DNA of 64,000 nt from Sarcocystis neurona (Eukaryota > Apicomplexa > Conoidasida > Eucoccidiorida > Sarcocystidae): NCBI GenBank assembly GCA_000727475.1, contig KL647294.1, forward strand, positions 1,916,809-1,980,808. The letters run 5' to 3'. Under the pieces are notes generated by a model. It saw only the letters and a list, made by a program, of their open reading frames with translations. It made no database searches and was not told the origin of the DNA. The translations under genes were made by a program, and so were the position numbers. Below, in pieces: positions 34,288 through 46,081 of the stretch. Numbering within the stretch: position 1 is the first letter of the stretch; each line of letters begins with the position of its first letter.

Positions 34288-35724
34288 CTGTTCAAACGCC
34301 GCTGTGAAACATTCGTGTGCAGGGATGGGTTTGTATGCATCTGTGGTGACCCTGAATCGTACGTACTAGTTACCACAAGGGTGTGTACGCACATGTGTAC
34401 GTGTGTGTAGCAGGACGTTGCGTCGTGTTTCTGGAGAAGCACACGAATACGGCTACGGCCCGGGGAAGTATTAATCCATTGCGAAAGCGGGCGAGCTAGA
34501 ACGTAGTTTACGAGAAAAGTGCTGAACACTGCGCTGTAACATCGTACAACGCATATGAACGCCAGTGTTCACAAGCTGTTAGGGGACGAGGCCTATTTCC
34601 CTTTTGTGCAGAGAGGGACTTTACGGGGTAAAGTTTTCCTTCTGTGATCTGCGCGGGATCCTGTATAGACCGGGAGAGAAAGAGTAAGTGGTAGTGCACG
34701 CATAGCAGCTGCTACCTAGGCACACAAGTGCAGCCTCCCGTATTGTACAGTGGAGCTGGTAGACCTATAAAGATGTGTACCGCGTATGTTTATACGTACA
34801 CAAGCGTGTGTGTGAAGGGCAGGTTCCGCGAGGGGCGCCTTCTACTTTGCTCTACTCCCTGTATCTGTGACCAGGGCGGCGAGGATTGACAAATAACCTA
34901 CCTGCTACGTAGCGGTTTTTCCCCTCTCACCGTTGTTACGTCTTAACCTACCTGTGTGCACATCACACAACAAAAGGAGGTTCCATTCTACATATTTACC
35001 GTCCATAAAACATCTATGTTCATTCATTCTAGGTGTTGTGCGGCTTTTAACGGAAACAGGGTAGCGCTACCACAAATTTAAATCGAGACATATATCTGAG
35101 CGCAGACGGACGCATACATGTACACAACCATATCTAAATACGTGTATTCCTAGATACACACGTACACGCATAAATTCTTCCGTCCGCATACGTGTATATA
35201 TATATATATATATATATGCGTATTATGTATCTATAGGGACAGGTAAGCATGTTCACCCAAACGTTACCGACGTCACCACACTCGCATGACAACATTCACA
35301 TGCACCCATACGTTCGTACAATATATTTGTATGTACGTTCGATTACAATTTTTACACATACGTATACACACCCGGACGTTACCAGCGTTGCCATGCACGC
35401 ACCACCACACAAGCGCACCTACACCTACACATCAAATATGCACGTATACGTATATACATATATACGTATATATAATTATATATACACAGCTGCGCACATA
35501 CATTTGCACAGTGTAGATCCAATTATACACACTCGAATATACACGTTCAGATACATCATGCACCATCGCGCACCTCTCTGGGGTACGTTGGTCGGACATT
35601 TGAGCTCCTGTGTACCGGCGTAAGTAATATAGCGTTAGTCACGCGAGACAAAGCACCGTGCACACCCCGTATCACCTTGGCTAAACATTGAGGCCGTGTA
35701 GCAGTTTGTACTGCGCGCTTTTCA
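34288..35724. other. No gene seen; TATA/CATA microsatellite at 35100-35560
   Basis: Unique sequence up to 35090, then microsatellite with Tyr/Thr/His frames on plus that are repeat artefacts. Confidence 0.45.
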
Positions 35725-36264
35725 TCAGCTCGACGATTGCTGTCTGGCTGGTTTGACTTTTCTCTTGAATAGTGCCACGCAATTGCACCTCGTGGCACAG
35801 CCATTCTCCTTCTCGCTACATTCCTGCAATTGTTCGTGTACCTTCTCCTCCTGCAGCTGCTTCCTTACCCGTATCCGTTTTCCTCGCTGCGCGCCTTGCG
35901 TACCATTCCTGTCGTTACCTTGTAATGCCTTCTCGCCCCACCTGCGAACCCACTGCAGCAGTGCTGCTCTGTTGTTAAACTGCTGAAAGTGTTGCTTTTG
36001 CAGTTTCGGCTCCCAATCTTCCTTTTCGAATTCTCTTCCGTACTGCTGCCCTGCTGCTCTTGTGCGCCTCGCTCCACACGATACTCGCGTTATTACTGTA
36101 GTAAGGCTGCACACACCTGCACTGCTGGTGCAGGTGCAAAAGCGACAACGTCCGCCACCCTACCGCAGTGTCGCTCCCCGTGCATACACTCCAGAGGCTA
36201 CTTACCAGGCTTATCTTGCGCTGTTCCTGTTGTTGTTCTTCGTCCTGTGCGTAGCCATCGATGA
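35725..36264 (-). CDS. Candidate gene, last two exons (hydrophilic, Gln/Lys/Glu-rich)
   Basis: Exon 36264-36206 follows the acceptor CTATCTTTGTCTCAG and reads VIDGYAQDEEQQQEQRKISL to a strong donor CTG/GTAAGT. The next exon starts near 36045 (QYGREFEKEDWEPKLQKQHF, then NRAALLQWVRRWGEKALQ) and runs open through a Lys/Gln-rich part to a TGA at 35725-35727. A possible donor (CAAG/GTAACG at 35918) could end it earlier. Composition is charged and helical, with no membrane segment. Upstream exons on minus are possible at 36585-36680 and 36790-36946 (MLGRRQKYTSIEMGYGESVV), which fit by phase but oppose a plus-strand candidate. Family unknown. Confidence 0.42.
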
Positions 36265-36268
36265 CTGA

Positions 36269-37112
36269 GACAAAGATAGGGTGGTTTCCGAGTCCGTACG
36301 GCTGGGACTGCTTCCCCCCTTCACGGAGCGAATACTGCTCACCCAGTTCGTATCACTTAAGCGCCGTGGCATTTATCTTCCGCCGGTGTCTTCCCTTTGC
36401 GACATGGAGCTGTTCCGCACACTTGTTTACTGCTCGTGTTGGTACGTGTCTCCCGCTAGTTCCTCTGCAGCACGTAAGTGTACCGCCGTAATCTACTTAC
36501 TGCTCCTATGGATACCCTTGCTGGCCGTTCACGTCTTTTGCCTCTCTTTGGCGCCTCAGTGTGCCGCTCCAACTACTCCTTTTTTTAACCCCGGGCGTGT
36601 GCAGGCGTAGCGGCGTTTTCCGCATGCGCAGACAATCCCGTATCACTACTGATGATGGATCGCGTAGAGCAGCTCATGCAACTGAAAAATGCCGCACAGG
36701 GCCGGGCGTTGCCGAGAGGTTGTTGGCGTTGTAACAGCGTGGACATATGTTTCTTAAATCGCGCGCGTTCCCGCATTTCCACGATATGTACCTTCTTCTG
36801 CCCCCTCTTCTCCCCTGTGCCCGCCCCTGTCTTCTCACCGCCGTGCCCGCGTCCACACGAATTTCATCATGCTCATTTTTCTTTAGCACAACACTCTCTC
36901 CGTATCCCATTTCGATACTCGTGTATTTCTGCCGTCTTCCTAGCATCCCATCCAGTGCACCGTTCCTACGTCAGTATTCTGGTCGTATCTGCTGGCTAGA
37001 GCAGCTGGCGATCCGGGCTTCTCCCGTGAGAGCCGCACGCGCAACGAGGTTGCTTCGCAGACACACACAGCCCTACGTTGACCGACACGCCTCGATGAAT
37101 CAGACTTCCTAA
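36269..37112 (+). CDS. Candidate three-exon gene end, opposed by minus-strand frames
   Basis: Exon to 36473 reads VVSESVRLGLLPPFTERILL, then SLKRRGIYLPPVSSLCDMEL, and a donor CAC/GTAAGT. Exon 36605-36718 follows GTGTGCAG and reads VAAFSACADNPVSLLMMDRV, then EQLMQLKNAAQGRALPR. Exon 37000-37112 reads QLAIRASPVRAARATRLLRR to TAA. Phases match at both joins, although the second donor (GAG/GTTGTT) is weak. Upstream, the same frame is open from about 36102 except for one TGA at 36266-36268. An alternative plus frame from ATG 36261 (MTETKIGWFPSPYGWDCFPP) uses the same first donor. Which model is true cannot be settled by eye. Confidence 0.33.
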
Positions 37113-38067
37113 CCAGACGTTTATACAAGTCTGTGCTGATGTATTAGATGGTCGCGCTTTTGGACGCAAACGGCATAGCCTGGCTGCCGTTCTATCATGT
37201 GCTCTTTCTATAACGCAGACACAAACTTACCGGCCTTCAGGTCAGGAGTTGTCTAAGGGTAGTACGAGGAGCTGCATTTCTTTACACCCTCCGCGATGCA
37301 CAAGCTGAGCATAGGAATATACACGTGAAGAGCGTTTGCTGCATCTACGTCCGCAGAGCTATCCTCCCATCTACTTCTTCAGCCAGGATGGTGAAGAGAA
37401 AACCCCTGGTGCGAAAAAGTACGGGCTAGGGAAGGCTTACAGCGTATTTCTGGGTAAAGCTGTTTTCTGTGTGATTATCCGCCGCAAGGGAGTCACGCAA
37501 CTGTTGAGAATCTCTTCTACAGCGGGTCACAGTTGCAGGAATTCTGTCACTCCCCGAAACGCTGCGTCTGCTTCTCGGGAAAGGACCGCTGGTGAGGACG
37601 ATCTTCCAGGGAAAGAAGCTGCCTCTGGCACTAGGTTTTTTATTTTACTCGTATAGTTCCCCTGCTTGTGCTGCTGTTTCGCCTGTGTGTGTACGTTTTC
37701 TGCCGCTCTCTCAGAGGGCGGCAAGAAAAGAAGTCACAGGAATAGCAATGCCCACAGCATTAGGTTGGCCAGCCGTTCTATTAGCAGCATTAGAAGAACA
37801 CTCATGTTTCTAGGAGCGAATTGCTCAGGTACGTGTTTATAGCCTCTCAAGTGTATCACGCTGCCCACATGCGTCCACAAACTCGTCAGCGTAGCCAGCA
37901 GCTGCACTGGAGAAGGAGCAGCGTCCCCGTACTGCCAGCAGGAGAGACAGCAGCAGCAGAAGCAGCAACGGCAGGAGCAGCATTAGCACCAGCAGCGGCG
38001 AAGCAGAAACAACTGCGGCGCCAGCCAGCAAGAGGCATGAGCGTGACGGCCGCTGCAGGAGCGTGTG
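37113..38067. other. Boundary zone before Gene B; no firm gene
   Basis: Plus frame 37336-37656 (KKYGLGKAYSVFLGKAVFCV) and minus frame 37527-37724 both read partly like protein, with no clear start or splice pairs. CAG triplets resume at about 37890. Gene B 5' untranslated or promoter sequence probably lies here. Confidence 0.3.
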
Positions 38068-41000
38068 ATGCATCTCACCAGAAAAGCCGCAGCTGGAAGA
38101 GGAAAGACGCAGCAACAGCACGCCATGACACCGCAGCAGCAGCAGAAGGAGGAAGATGGGCAGCAGGCACTACGCCAGCTACACAGGCCACACTTCGATT
38201 TAAACGGCCGTCTCAACATGCACTACTCCGAAGAGCTGCAGCAAGACGTAGACTGGGCGCACAAGGAGCAGCAACGGCAAGAGCAGGACAAACATCAGCA
38301 GGGGGAGCAGCTGAAGCAGCAGGTGCAGCTGGAGCAGCAGGTGCAACAGGAGCAGCAGGTGCAACAGGAGCAGCAGGTGCAACAGGAGCAGCAGGTGCAA
38401 CAGGAGCAGCAGGCGCAGCGTGAGCAGGAACAACAGCAGCAGGGGCGAGTGGCGCACGTTGAGGAGGGTCTGCAGCATGGGCAGCAGGAGCAGCAACAGC
38501 GGCTGCAGACGAAGAGGCAGCTTCCGAGAGAGGCGTCGGCGCAACAGCAAAATCAAAACGTCGCGTCCACGCAGAAGTCCCAGGATCCAGCAGCTGTGCA
38601 GCCTCTTCTGCAGGAAGTAGCTTCCTCGTCCTTCCAGCGCCAAGGGCCGACCACGGAAGAACTGCTGCTGCTGAATTTTGGAGGACAGACGCAGCATCGG
38701 TGGAACACCTGCGCACGTCGTTGCCTGCAGGCACAGCAGCAGGCATCGCAGCTCCGCATTCAACAGAAACAGCAGCAGGCCTTCCAGCAGGAGCAGAAGC
38801 AGCAGCAGGCGCCGCTGGGGCAGCCGCAGCACCGAGGGCCAGACCTGCTGGAGCAGCCGTCTGTGCGGCATGCTTCAGCAGGAACTCGCGAGCGACAGCA
38901 GCAGCAGCAGCAACAGAGCCGTCTGCAGCTTCAGAGAGAGAGCGGACCTCGAAGCGCGGAGCAGTCGCTGCTGGCAGTGCTGAGGCAGCAGCACGTCACA
39001 CGGCCCCAGGCGCAGCAGCAGCAGCTACGGGGTCCCCAGGGGAATATGGGCGACCCACAGCAGCAGCAGACATGCACCGCTGGTCCGGGACGGAGCGATA
39101 GCGTAGACAGCGACCTGTGCAGCTTCCTGGGCGAGGCAGAGGCGCTGCAGCAGACGACGGTGCTTCTGAACTGCCTGTCACTTTCTCAGTACGAGCTTGG
39201 GAGGGCGCTGCTGCACCAGCTGCTGAGCACTGCAGCGACGCCCGCGCATGCTCTGTCTCTTGCTGCATCTCTAGTGCTGCATGGCCCCCCACCATTTTGG
39301 CTTTCTTCTGTCAGCGTTCCCAGCAGCGCGCATCTCGCGTGGTTGATTGCTCAAGATTTCCTCTCCCTCTGCAGGCAGCTGCCAGGAAAGTGGTTGCTGC
39401 CGCGCTCTGCTCGTCGTCCGCTTTCTTTTCGTGCCGCTTCTGCTCGGCTTCCTCGGTCCGCTTCGTCTGCTTCCCCGTCCCGTCTCCTTGCTGCTCCATC
39501 TGCTGCTGCTGCGCCGGCCCTTCCGGCCTGCCCCACTCGCGCCGTACCTCGTGCGCTTTCTGCCTCTTCTGCTCTTCCACCTCCCCCTCTACTTCCTTCT
39601 TCGTGTATCTCGTCTTCTTCCTCTCCTCCCGGCCAGTCTTCTGTTGCGCCTGCTCTGCAGACTGCGTCTCCAGCTGCTGTTGCTACAGCAGCAGCTGCTG
39701 CTGCTTCGACTCGCAGACAGTGCCTCTCGCTTCCCGTCGGCAGCAGCACAGGGGAAGGTGCTTCCTTCGCGTTTTCTGCTCTTGCTGCCTCTTCCGCATC
39801 TTCTTGCTCTGCAGCACGTAGTGCTTCTATCTCTTCTCTTTCGTTTGCTTCTTCGAAGTTATCCTATCCTCCCCCCTCGGCTTCAGCAGCATCCATGCGA
39901 CAGCTGCACAATCCCAGCAGCGCTGCTGCGGATTTCTCTCCTCCCGGCTGCTGCTCTTCTTCGCTTCCTTCGCTGCAGTCGCTCCAGGACGTGCTGCCGC
40001 TCTGGCTGCTGCGGCGCCTACACTTTGATCTGCTGCTGGGCCAGCTGCTCCTCGACGCTGCTGCCCACTGGGATGTCACCTCGTCAGCAGCAACAGCAGC
40101 AGCGGAGCTGCGCGCGCTGCATATAACTCTTCTGGCGCTTCCTCCTCCTCTGCTGCAGCTCACCTGCTGCCTACGTCTCTCAACCGCGGGCCACTTCCTG
40201 CGACAGGCTCTTCGCGGCGCCGCTGCTCCAAATGCTACTGCTGAAAGGACTAGTGCTGCTACTGCTGCCGCTGCAGATGCTGCTGCTCTTTCTGGTGTAG
40301 CAGCGGATCCCGCGCACACACCAGCTGCTGCAGCTACTGGAGAACATTGCCGGCGTCAAGCTCGTGACAGTCCTGCTGTTCCTGAAGACGCTGCTGTTAG
40401 TCCTGCTGCCTTTCCTGTCGACTCTCCTGCTGGGCTGATGAACGGTGTTGTGCCTGCTGCTGCTTATTCTTCTGCGGCTGCCGGTTCTACTGCTGCTGTG
40501 ACGGCGCGGACGTCTGGCTCTGCGCTTCGTGTCCTCGGTCCTGCTGCTGCTGCTTCTCTGCCTTCCCCTGCTGCTGGGCGTGTACGCATGCGTCCGGCGC
40601 CCCACCGAGCCCCCGCTGCCATTGCCGCTGCTGGTGCTGCTTTCTCTCTCCCACAGCCGGATGCTGCTGCTACTGCTGCCGTTTGGTCGGCACCAGGAAC
40701 AGGGCAGCGCGGAGGCGGGAGCAGCGTTGCTGCTACGGCGTCCTCCCCTGCTGTCGCCGGTTCTGCTACTGAGTCGCTTGCGCCCGCCGTTGGCAGCAGC
40801 AGCAGCACCGGCAACAGCTGCAGCCGAATGTGGACGCGCGCTGGTGCTTCTCCCAGTGCCGCTGCTGCTCTCCTTCCAGCCCAGCAGCAGGGTTCTCTCT
40901 TTTGTTTTGCTGTGCCTGATGTAGCGCATCTGCCGTCTCTGCAGCTCCTGTCGCTGCCCCAGGTGCTGCCGCCGTCTCTGTCTCGTCTCCCTGCGTGCAT

Positions 41001-43683
41001 CGTGTCAAGAAGAAGCAAACTGCAAAGTTTCTTCGCTTTCCTGCAGCAGCCGCAGCAGCAGGGCCAGGCAAAGGACTCCCCTCTCGTTCGGCAGCTCCCC
41101 TCTCTCTACAAGAAGCCGCCACAGCAGCTGCGGGTCGCGGCGCCGGCGCCCTCCCAGCAGCTGCAGCTGTCCCTTGCCTCCCAGCAACAGCAGCAGCAGC
41201 GGAGCAGCAGCAACACTGCGCAGCTGCAGCAGCGAAGCAGCAGCACTGCGCAGCAGCAGCAGTATCACCATTCCCCTCGGCTCCAGCAGCGTCCGTCGCA
41301 GCCGGTGCTCCAGCCGACACACCCCACATTTACGCGGCAGCAGCAGCAGCATGCAGGGGGGTCGCAGCAGCACGGCCTGCAGCAGGGACTTGTAGGGGGA
41401 TCGCCGAGTCCTAAACTGCTGCCTATCCTCTCTGCTGCTGCTCTGCAACAGCTAGCAGCTTTTCTGCGTTCGCACCCGGCTCTCACTCTCGCCGTGTTTG
41501 AACAAATCGGGTGCGCTCCTGCCGTCGCATGGGCAGCTGCTTCGGCGGAGGAGTCTCACGCAGAAGAGGCAGAGACGGCACCAGCCGGCGAGCAGCTGCT
41601 GCAACAGCAGCTTCTCCAGCAGCAGCTTCTCCAGCACCTACCCCAGCACTCGAACCAGCAGCAGCAGGAGGTACAAAAGCTGCGAGAGCACCTGCGCGAC
41701 CAGGAGTTACAGCCGCAGCAGCAGCAGCTTTCAATGCAGCAGCAACAGACGCAGCTGGGCAACCACCAGGAGCAGCAGCAGCAGCAGAAGCAACCGCGCT
41801 GCCACCAGCAGCACGTTCAACGACATGCCCTTCCTGAAACGCCGGCTCTGCGTTTGCTGCTGCTCAAACCTCTCTGTGCGCCTAGCTGGGCGCCGGAGGC
41901 AGCTTGGCATGCGGCGGCGCCTGGGACAGCCGCAGCAGCAGAGTCAGCAACAGGCGAAGCAGCGTCGACGGCAGCCGCTGCACGAGAGCGCGCAAGGGAA
42001 CGCAGGAGCAGCCGCGGTGCTTTTTTTTCAGATGCACCAGGGAGGTCCCAAATATTCGGAGAAAGAGCTGCACGAAAAGCAGCAGCACCAACGCGAGAAA
42101 AAGAGGACGCCTCAGGAGCAGTGGCGCCAACAGCACCAGCTGACAAAGCAGCGGAGATACCCGGGAGAGTCAGCGTGAGCTGCGTGAGAGGAGTTACCCG
42201 TGCTGCTGCAACAGATGCTTCTGCTGCTACCTGCCCTCCAGACAGGTGTCACTTTGCTGCTGGTCTCGCAGCTGCAGGCGACCGTGCGGGAGAAGCTGCT
42301 GCTGATTCCTCTGCTGCTCCTGCGCCCGCGGCACGTGCTGCTGCTGCTCCTGCTACCGCTGTATGTACCAGTGGCGCCGCTGCTGCTGCTGCTGCAGAGG
42401 CAGATCTGCCCCCTGCAGCAGCGACAGCAGCACCACCTACTGTGTTTCCTGCTGCCGACACTTTCTCTACTGCACTTTTTGGTGCTTCTGGATGCACTGC
42501 GTCGTCTGCTTCCGGATCCTCTGCTGCCTCGCCGTCTTCATTACCTTTGTGTGTTGCCTCGCTCCGCGCCACGGCAGCAGCGGTCTTTCCCCAGCCTTCT
42601 CTGCAAGAGAGAGCAGCAGGAGAGGCGCTGCTGCGGGTCGTGCATCGCCTGCTGCGGCTCCACGTAGGCTGCGTCGCGGAAACCTTCGTACTGCAGCCGC
42701 TTGAAAAGCTGCAGCAGCAGCAACGGCGACACCTGCAGCAGGCGGGAGGCAACACGAGGACTGAGGCGTGTCGCGTGATAGCGCTACGCAGGGCTAGGCC
42801 AGACGCAGTGCACGGTAGGCGATACAGCAGTGACAGACAATGCAGTAGCAGGTTCAGGAGCAGCAGCAGTGTCAGCTGCTGCAGCAGTTGGACAGATGGC
42901 TACAACTTGCTACAGCGGCTTGACTTCGTCTGCAGTATCTTTCCGCTGCTCTCTACGCTGCTGCTGCCTCAGCTCGTGCAGGCATGCGCCCTCTCTGCGG
43001 CATTGCCCCGTCGAGCACACGCAGCACGTGTTGCTGCTCCTGCTGCTGCACATGAAGACAGTCAAGTTCCGACTGCGGGGCGGTTTGCTGCCTCTTCACG
43101 TGCTGCTGCTGTGGCTGTGTGGTCGCCTGCGGCTGCACCGACATCAGGCGATCCACCAACAACAGCTGGGACGACTCCAGCTGCAGCGGTGGAGCCTGCT
43201 GCAGCACCTGAGCGTCTCTACGAGAAGCATTTCCCCGCTGCAGAAGCAGCTGCGCGCACTACCCAGGCAGCCACTGCCGGTGCTGGTTCCGCAGCGTCTA
43301 CTTCTGCTGTCTGTCCCTCGTCTTCTCCTTTGTCTGCGGCGTCCGTTCGTTTTTCATCTTCTCCTATTGCTGCTGCCGGTGCCGGGGGGTACCTCGCAGC
43401 AGCTGCAGCTGCTCCTGCTGCGTTGAAGACAGCTTCTGCTGCAGTCGCGGCCACGCCTTCAAGCACGCCTCCTCCTTCTTCTTCTCTGCCCGCCCCTTCC
43501 GCTGCCGCCGCGCTCGCTGCTCTTCCCGCCGTTGCTGTCCGCAGCCCCGCGAACGGCACTGCAGCAGCAGCAGCAGAACTGAAAGACGCAGCAGCGGCGG
43601 CAGAAGCGACGCGGAGACACAGGAACTTCGAAGCAGGAACTGCTGCTGCGCTGGCTACACTTTTCCTGAAGGCACTGGCCCGC
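38068..43683 (+). CDS. Gene B, giant first coding exon (1872 codons)
   Basis: The ATG at 38068 (MHLTRKAAAGRGKTQQQHAM) follows an in-frame stop at 38044. The frame stays open to a TAG at 43888, but the donor CCCGC/GTAAGAG at 43684 joins exon 45298 in phase 0 and is preferred. Residues 1-340 are Gln/Glu-rich, including a six-residue repeat at 89-115. Leu-rich helical islands lie at about 350-445 (SQYELGRALLHQLLSTAATP), 640-720 (VLPLWLLRRLHFDLLLGQLL), 1114-1160, 1515-1555 (ALLRVVHRLLRLHVGCVAET) and 1610-1650 (LLQRLDFVCSIFPLLSTLLL). They are separated by Ala, Ser and Gln tracts. Spaced helical islands could be alpha-solenoid repeats, as in organellar RNA-binding families, but that is a guess. No catalytic motif is seen. 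Confidence 0.75.
38332..38412 (+). repeat. 18-bp in-frame minisatellite in Gene B (EQQVQQ units)
   Basis: GAGCAGCAGGTGCAACAG repeats exactly at 38332, 38350, 38368 and 38386, with a partial fifth unit. The unit is six codons, so copy number can change without frameshift. Confidence 0.9.
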
Positions 43684-45297
43684 GTAAGAGAAAAGAACGC
43701 TCGCCCATGCGTGCGTGTGGGGTTCTGCCTGCTTCCTGTTGCTGCCGATCCTGCAGTCTCAGGTCGTCTGCACGCGTTTGATTTTCTCTCGCTGTCTTCT
43801 TCAGTAGGCGAGCTCGATTCTCTCGACGCAGCAGCAGCTCCGACCGTCGGAGCTGACGGCAGCAACCTGTGTCTGTCTTTCTCTCTGTAGCGTCTGCATA
43901 CATTTGTTTCGACTTGTGTGTCTCGTACTTCCGCGTGCCCACCGCCCAGAGGCCGTGCATCCCCCACTGCGTAGCCCTGGACGCGACTTCCTTGCATGCG
44001 TGTCTCAGTAGACAACGCCACGTGCCTGCAGCAGCAGCAGCCGAAGCTCGCTCTCTGCCTCTGTGTTTCTCGCTCGCTGGGGCTATATCCGTCTCCGTCT
44101 CCCTCTGTGCCGGGGTGCGCTATGGCTGCCGCATCTGTGTACGTCGACCGCCTTCCTGTGCTGTCTCGGAACTGCGACAAGACAAAAACAGCGCAAAGAC
44201 GCTTTGCTGTCTCCGTCTCTTTCTGTCTATATCTGTCTGCCTGCGTCTCCCTGTGTCGGCCCATGTTTTTGATTTGGGAGAGCTTGGACAGCCGTCCCGG
44301 GCGTCCGCACGAAGGGGACGAGGGACCGCGGAAAAGAGAAGAGCGTCACAGGCGTCCCCGTCCTTGCGTGGGGAAAAAGTCCGCTCGGAAATTTCCTCCC
44401 CACGCCCATGCACTGGCCGTCCGCGGGAAGGAAATGTCAGCGGCGGCGACAAGATCCCTCCTTTCATATCTATATATATGTGGCTGCATGCGTGTTCCCG
44501 TCTCCCCTTTTTCGGGGCGTGTCCACGTTTCTTCCGTCGACGCGCCTGCCCCAGACTTTCGCACTCTCTCCGGCGGTACCAGCAGGTAGACACAGAGGTG
44601 CTGCTGCAGATGGGAAAAGGCGCAGGAGAGAGAAAGAGAGGAAGGTGGTGCAGCAGCAGATGCGCGGGGCTCACGTAGAAGGCGGCTGCTTGCTGAGGAA
44701 GAAGCCACCCGAAGGAAGATCTTCGCCGTGAAAAGGGGAGTTGCCGTGTATTCGTGGACACACCCAGCCCCTCCCCGCGCACCCCCCGGCCGTTCCCCGT
44801 GCGCTCACATATACTCCGCCCGCAGCGGTTTTGCTGCTGCCGTTGCTGCTTCGTTTCTTCGCCGGTCCCTCGCTGCTGTGCTGCTCGTTCTGCAACCGCG
44901 TGCCTGCCCTTCCCCTTCCTCGAGACTGCAACACCTGCATGTACTATTTTCTCTCCCGTACAACAATCACCTATTTGGATATACGTATATATATGTTTCT
45001 GCTCTATCCTGTATTGAGAAAGAGACAGAGCGAGAGAGGTAGTCAACTCTACACGGGAATTCAATATATGTATATTCGTAGTTATATGTATATACACGAC
45101 TATACATATATACAGATATATGTGTATGTTTGGATGTACGGGTACACAGCTCTCTCTCCTTTTATATATATATATATATATGTGCGTAGTAGTTGTCTCG
45201 CTTGTGTTTCACGTATGATGCTGCTGCCTGCGGAGGAGGTGCGTGCGAACTTATATGCTGCTGCAGAGATGAGTGATGCTGTCTTTTTTCTCTGCAG
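43684..45297. other. Gene B intron 1
   Basis: It begins GTAAGAG and ends TTTTTTCTCTGCAG. It is pyrimidine-rich, with CTGTCTCCGTCT-like runs at 43870-44260 and a TA microsatellite at 44975-45185. Minus-strand frames of over 300 codons here (43218-45097) are low complexity and taken as artefacts. Confidence 0.55.
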
Positions 45298-46081
45298 GGC
45301 TGTTACTCTCCTCCGACCGATGCCGTGGCTGCTCCCAGTCCTGCTGCTGCTCCCGCTGCTGCTGTTGCTCCTGCTGCTGCTGCTGCAGCGATTGACCCGC
45401 TGTGGCACGTGCGTCTTGAACTCGTGGGGGACGGGTTGAAGGACGTATATTTGCTGTTCTCTCTTTTGGTAGCTTTGCACGACGGCGCAGCAGCAGTGGC
45501 TTCTGCGGAAGCAGCAGCAGCCCGAGCTGCAGCCGCCGCAAGAGCTGCAGCAGCGGCAGTCCCAGCGGCTGAGAGAGTCGTAGAGGAGACCGCGTTGACA
45601 GCGGCAGCAGCTGGGGCTGCAGCAGCAGCAGCAGCGGGAGGGAAGACGGGACGGGGAATGCAGCAGCTCCTGCTAACGCTTGTCAAACCTTTTGCCGACT
45701 GCCTCGCTGCTCCGACTCTTTATGCCGATCTGCGTAGCAGTATGGGAACCAGCAGCTGCGGCAACACCGGCGACGACAGCAGTCCACCAGGCAGCAAGAG
45801 TAGCAGCAGCAACTCCAGCAGCAGCAGCAGCACCCACAATTCCAGCAGGAGCAGCAACTCCAGCAGCAGCGCCGGCGGCAGCGTCCTCTTTTTCAGCAGT
45901 TTCAGCAGCGGCATAGCGGGCAGCAGCAGCAGGTGCAGCTCCGACAGCAAACGCTGCACCCGTGGGACGGTTGGTTCCACGCAGGACGGCAGCAGTGACA
46001 GCAGAGTTCATTCTGCAGCTCTTCAAGCAGAACCTGCGGTCGCGACAGCAGCAGCAGCAGTGACGGTCGACCGGCGAGTCG
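45298..46081 (+). CDS. Gene B, exon 2
   Basis: The acceptor TTTTTTCTCTGCAG is strong. The exon begins GCYSPPTDAVAAPSPAAAPA and soon gives a non-repetitive helical part, LWHVRLELVGDGLKDVYLLF, then an Ala tract, a second helical part QQLLLTLVKPFADCLAAPTL, and a Ser-rich stretch. The donor GTCG/GTAAGTAG at 46082 leaves phase 1; the frame stops right after it. It joins exon 48632 in phase. In the Ser-rich part another frame reads Ala-rich and, past one stop, AEFILQLFKQNLRSRQ, so an indel near 45740 is possible. Confidence 0.65.

Noticed and set aside
37821..38423. Collagen-like Gly-Ala-Thr frame on plus
   Set aside because: It is an off-frame reading of the 18-bp Gln repeat of Gene B; the other frame is open for over 1900 codons.
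38068..43890. Single-exon 1941-residue protein ending at the TAG at 43888
   Set aside because: Possible, but the GTAAGAG donor at 43684 and phase-0 join to a strong helical exon at 45298 fit better; the last 68 residues before the TAG look less like the rest.
43218..45097. Minus frames of 348 and 325 codons
   Set aside because: They are antisense to Gene B exon 1 and its intron, low complexity, without matching splice sites.
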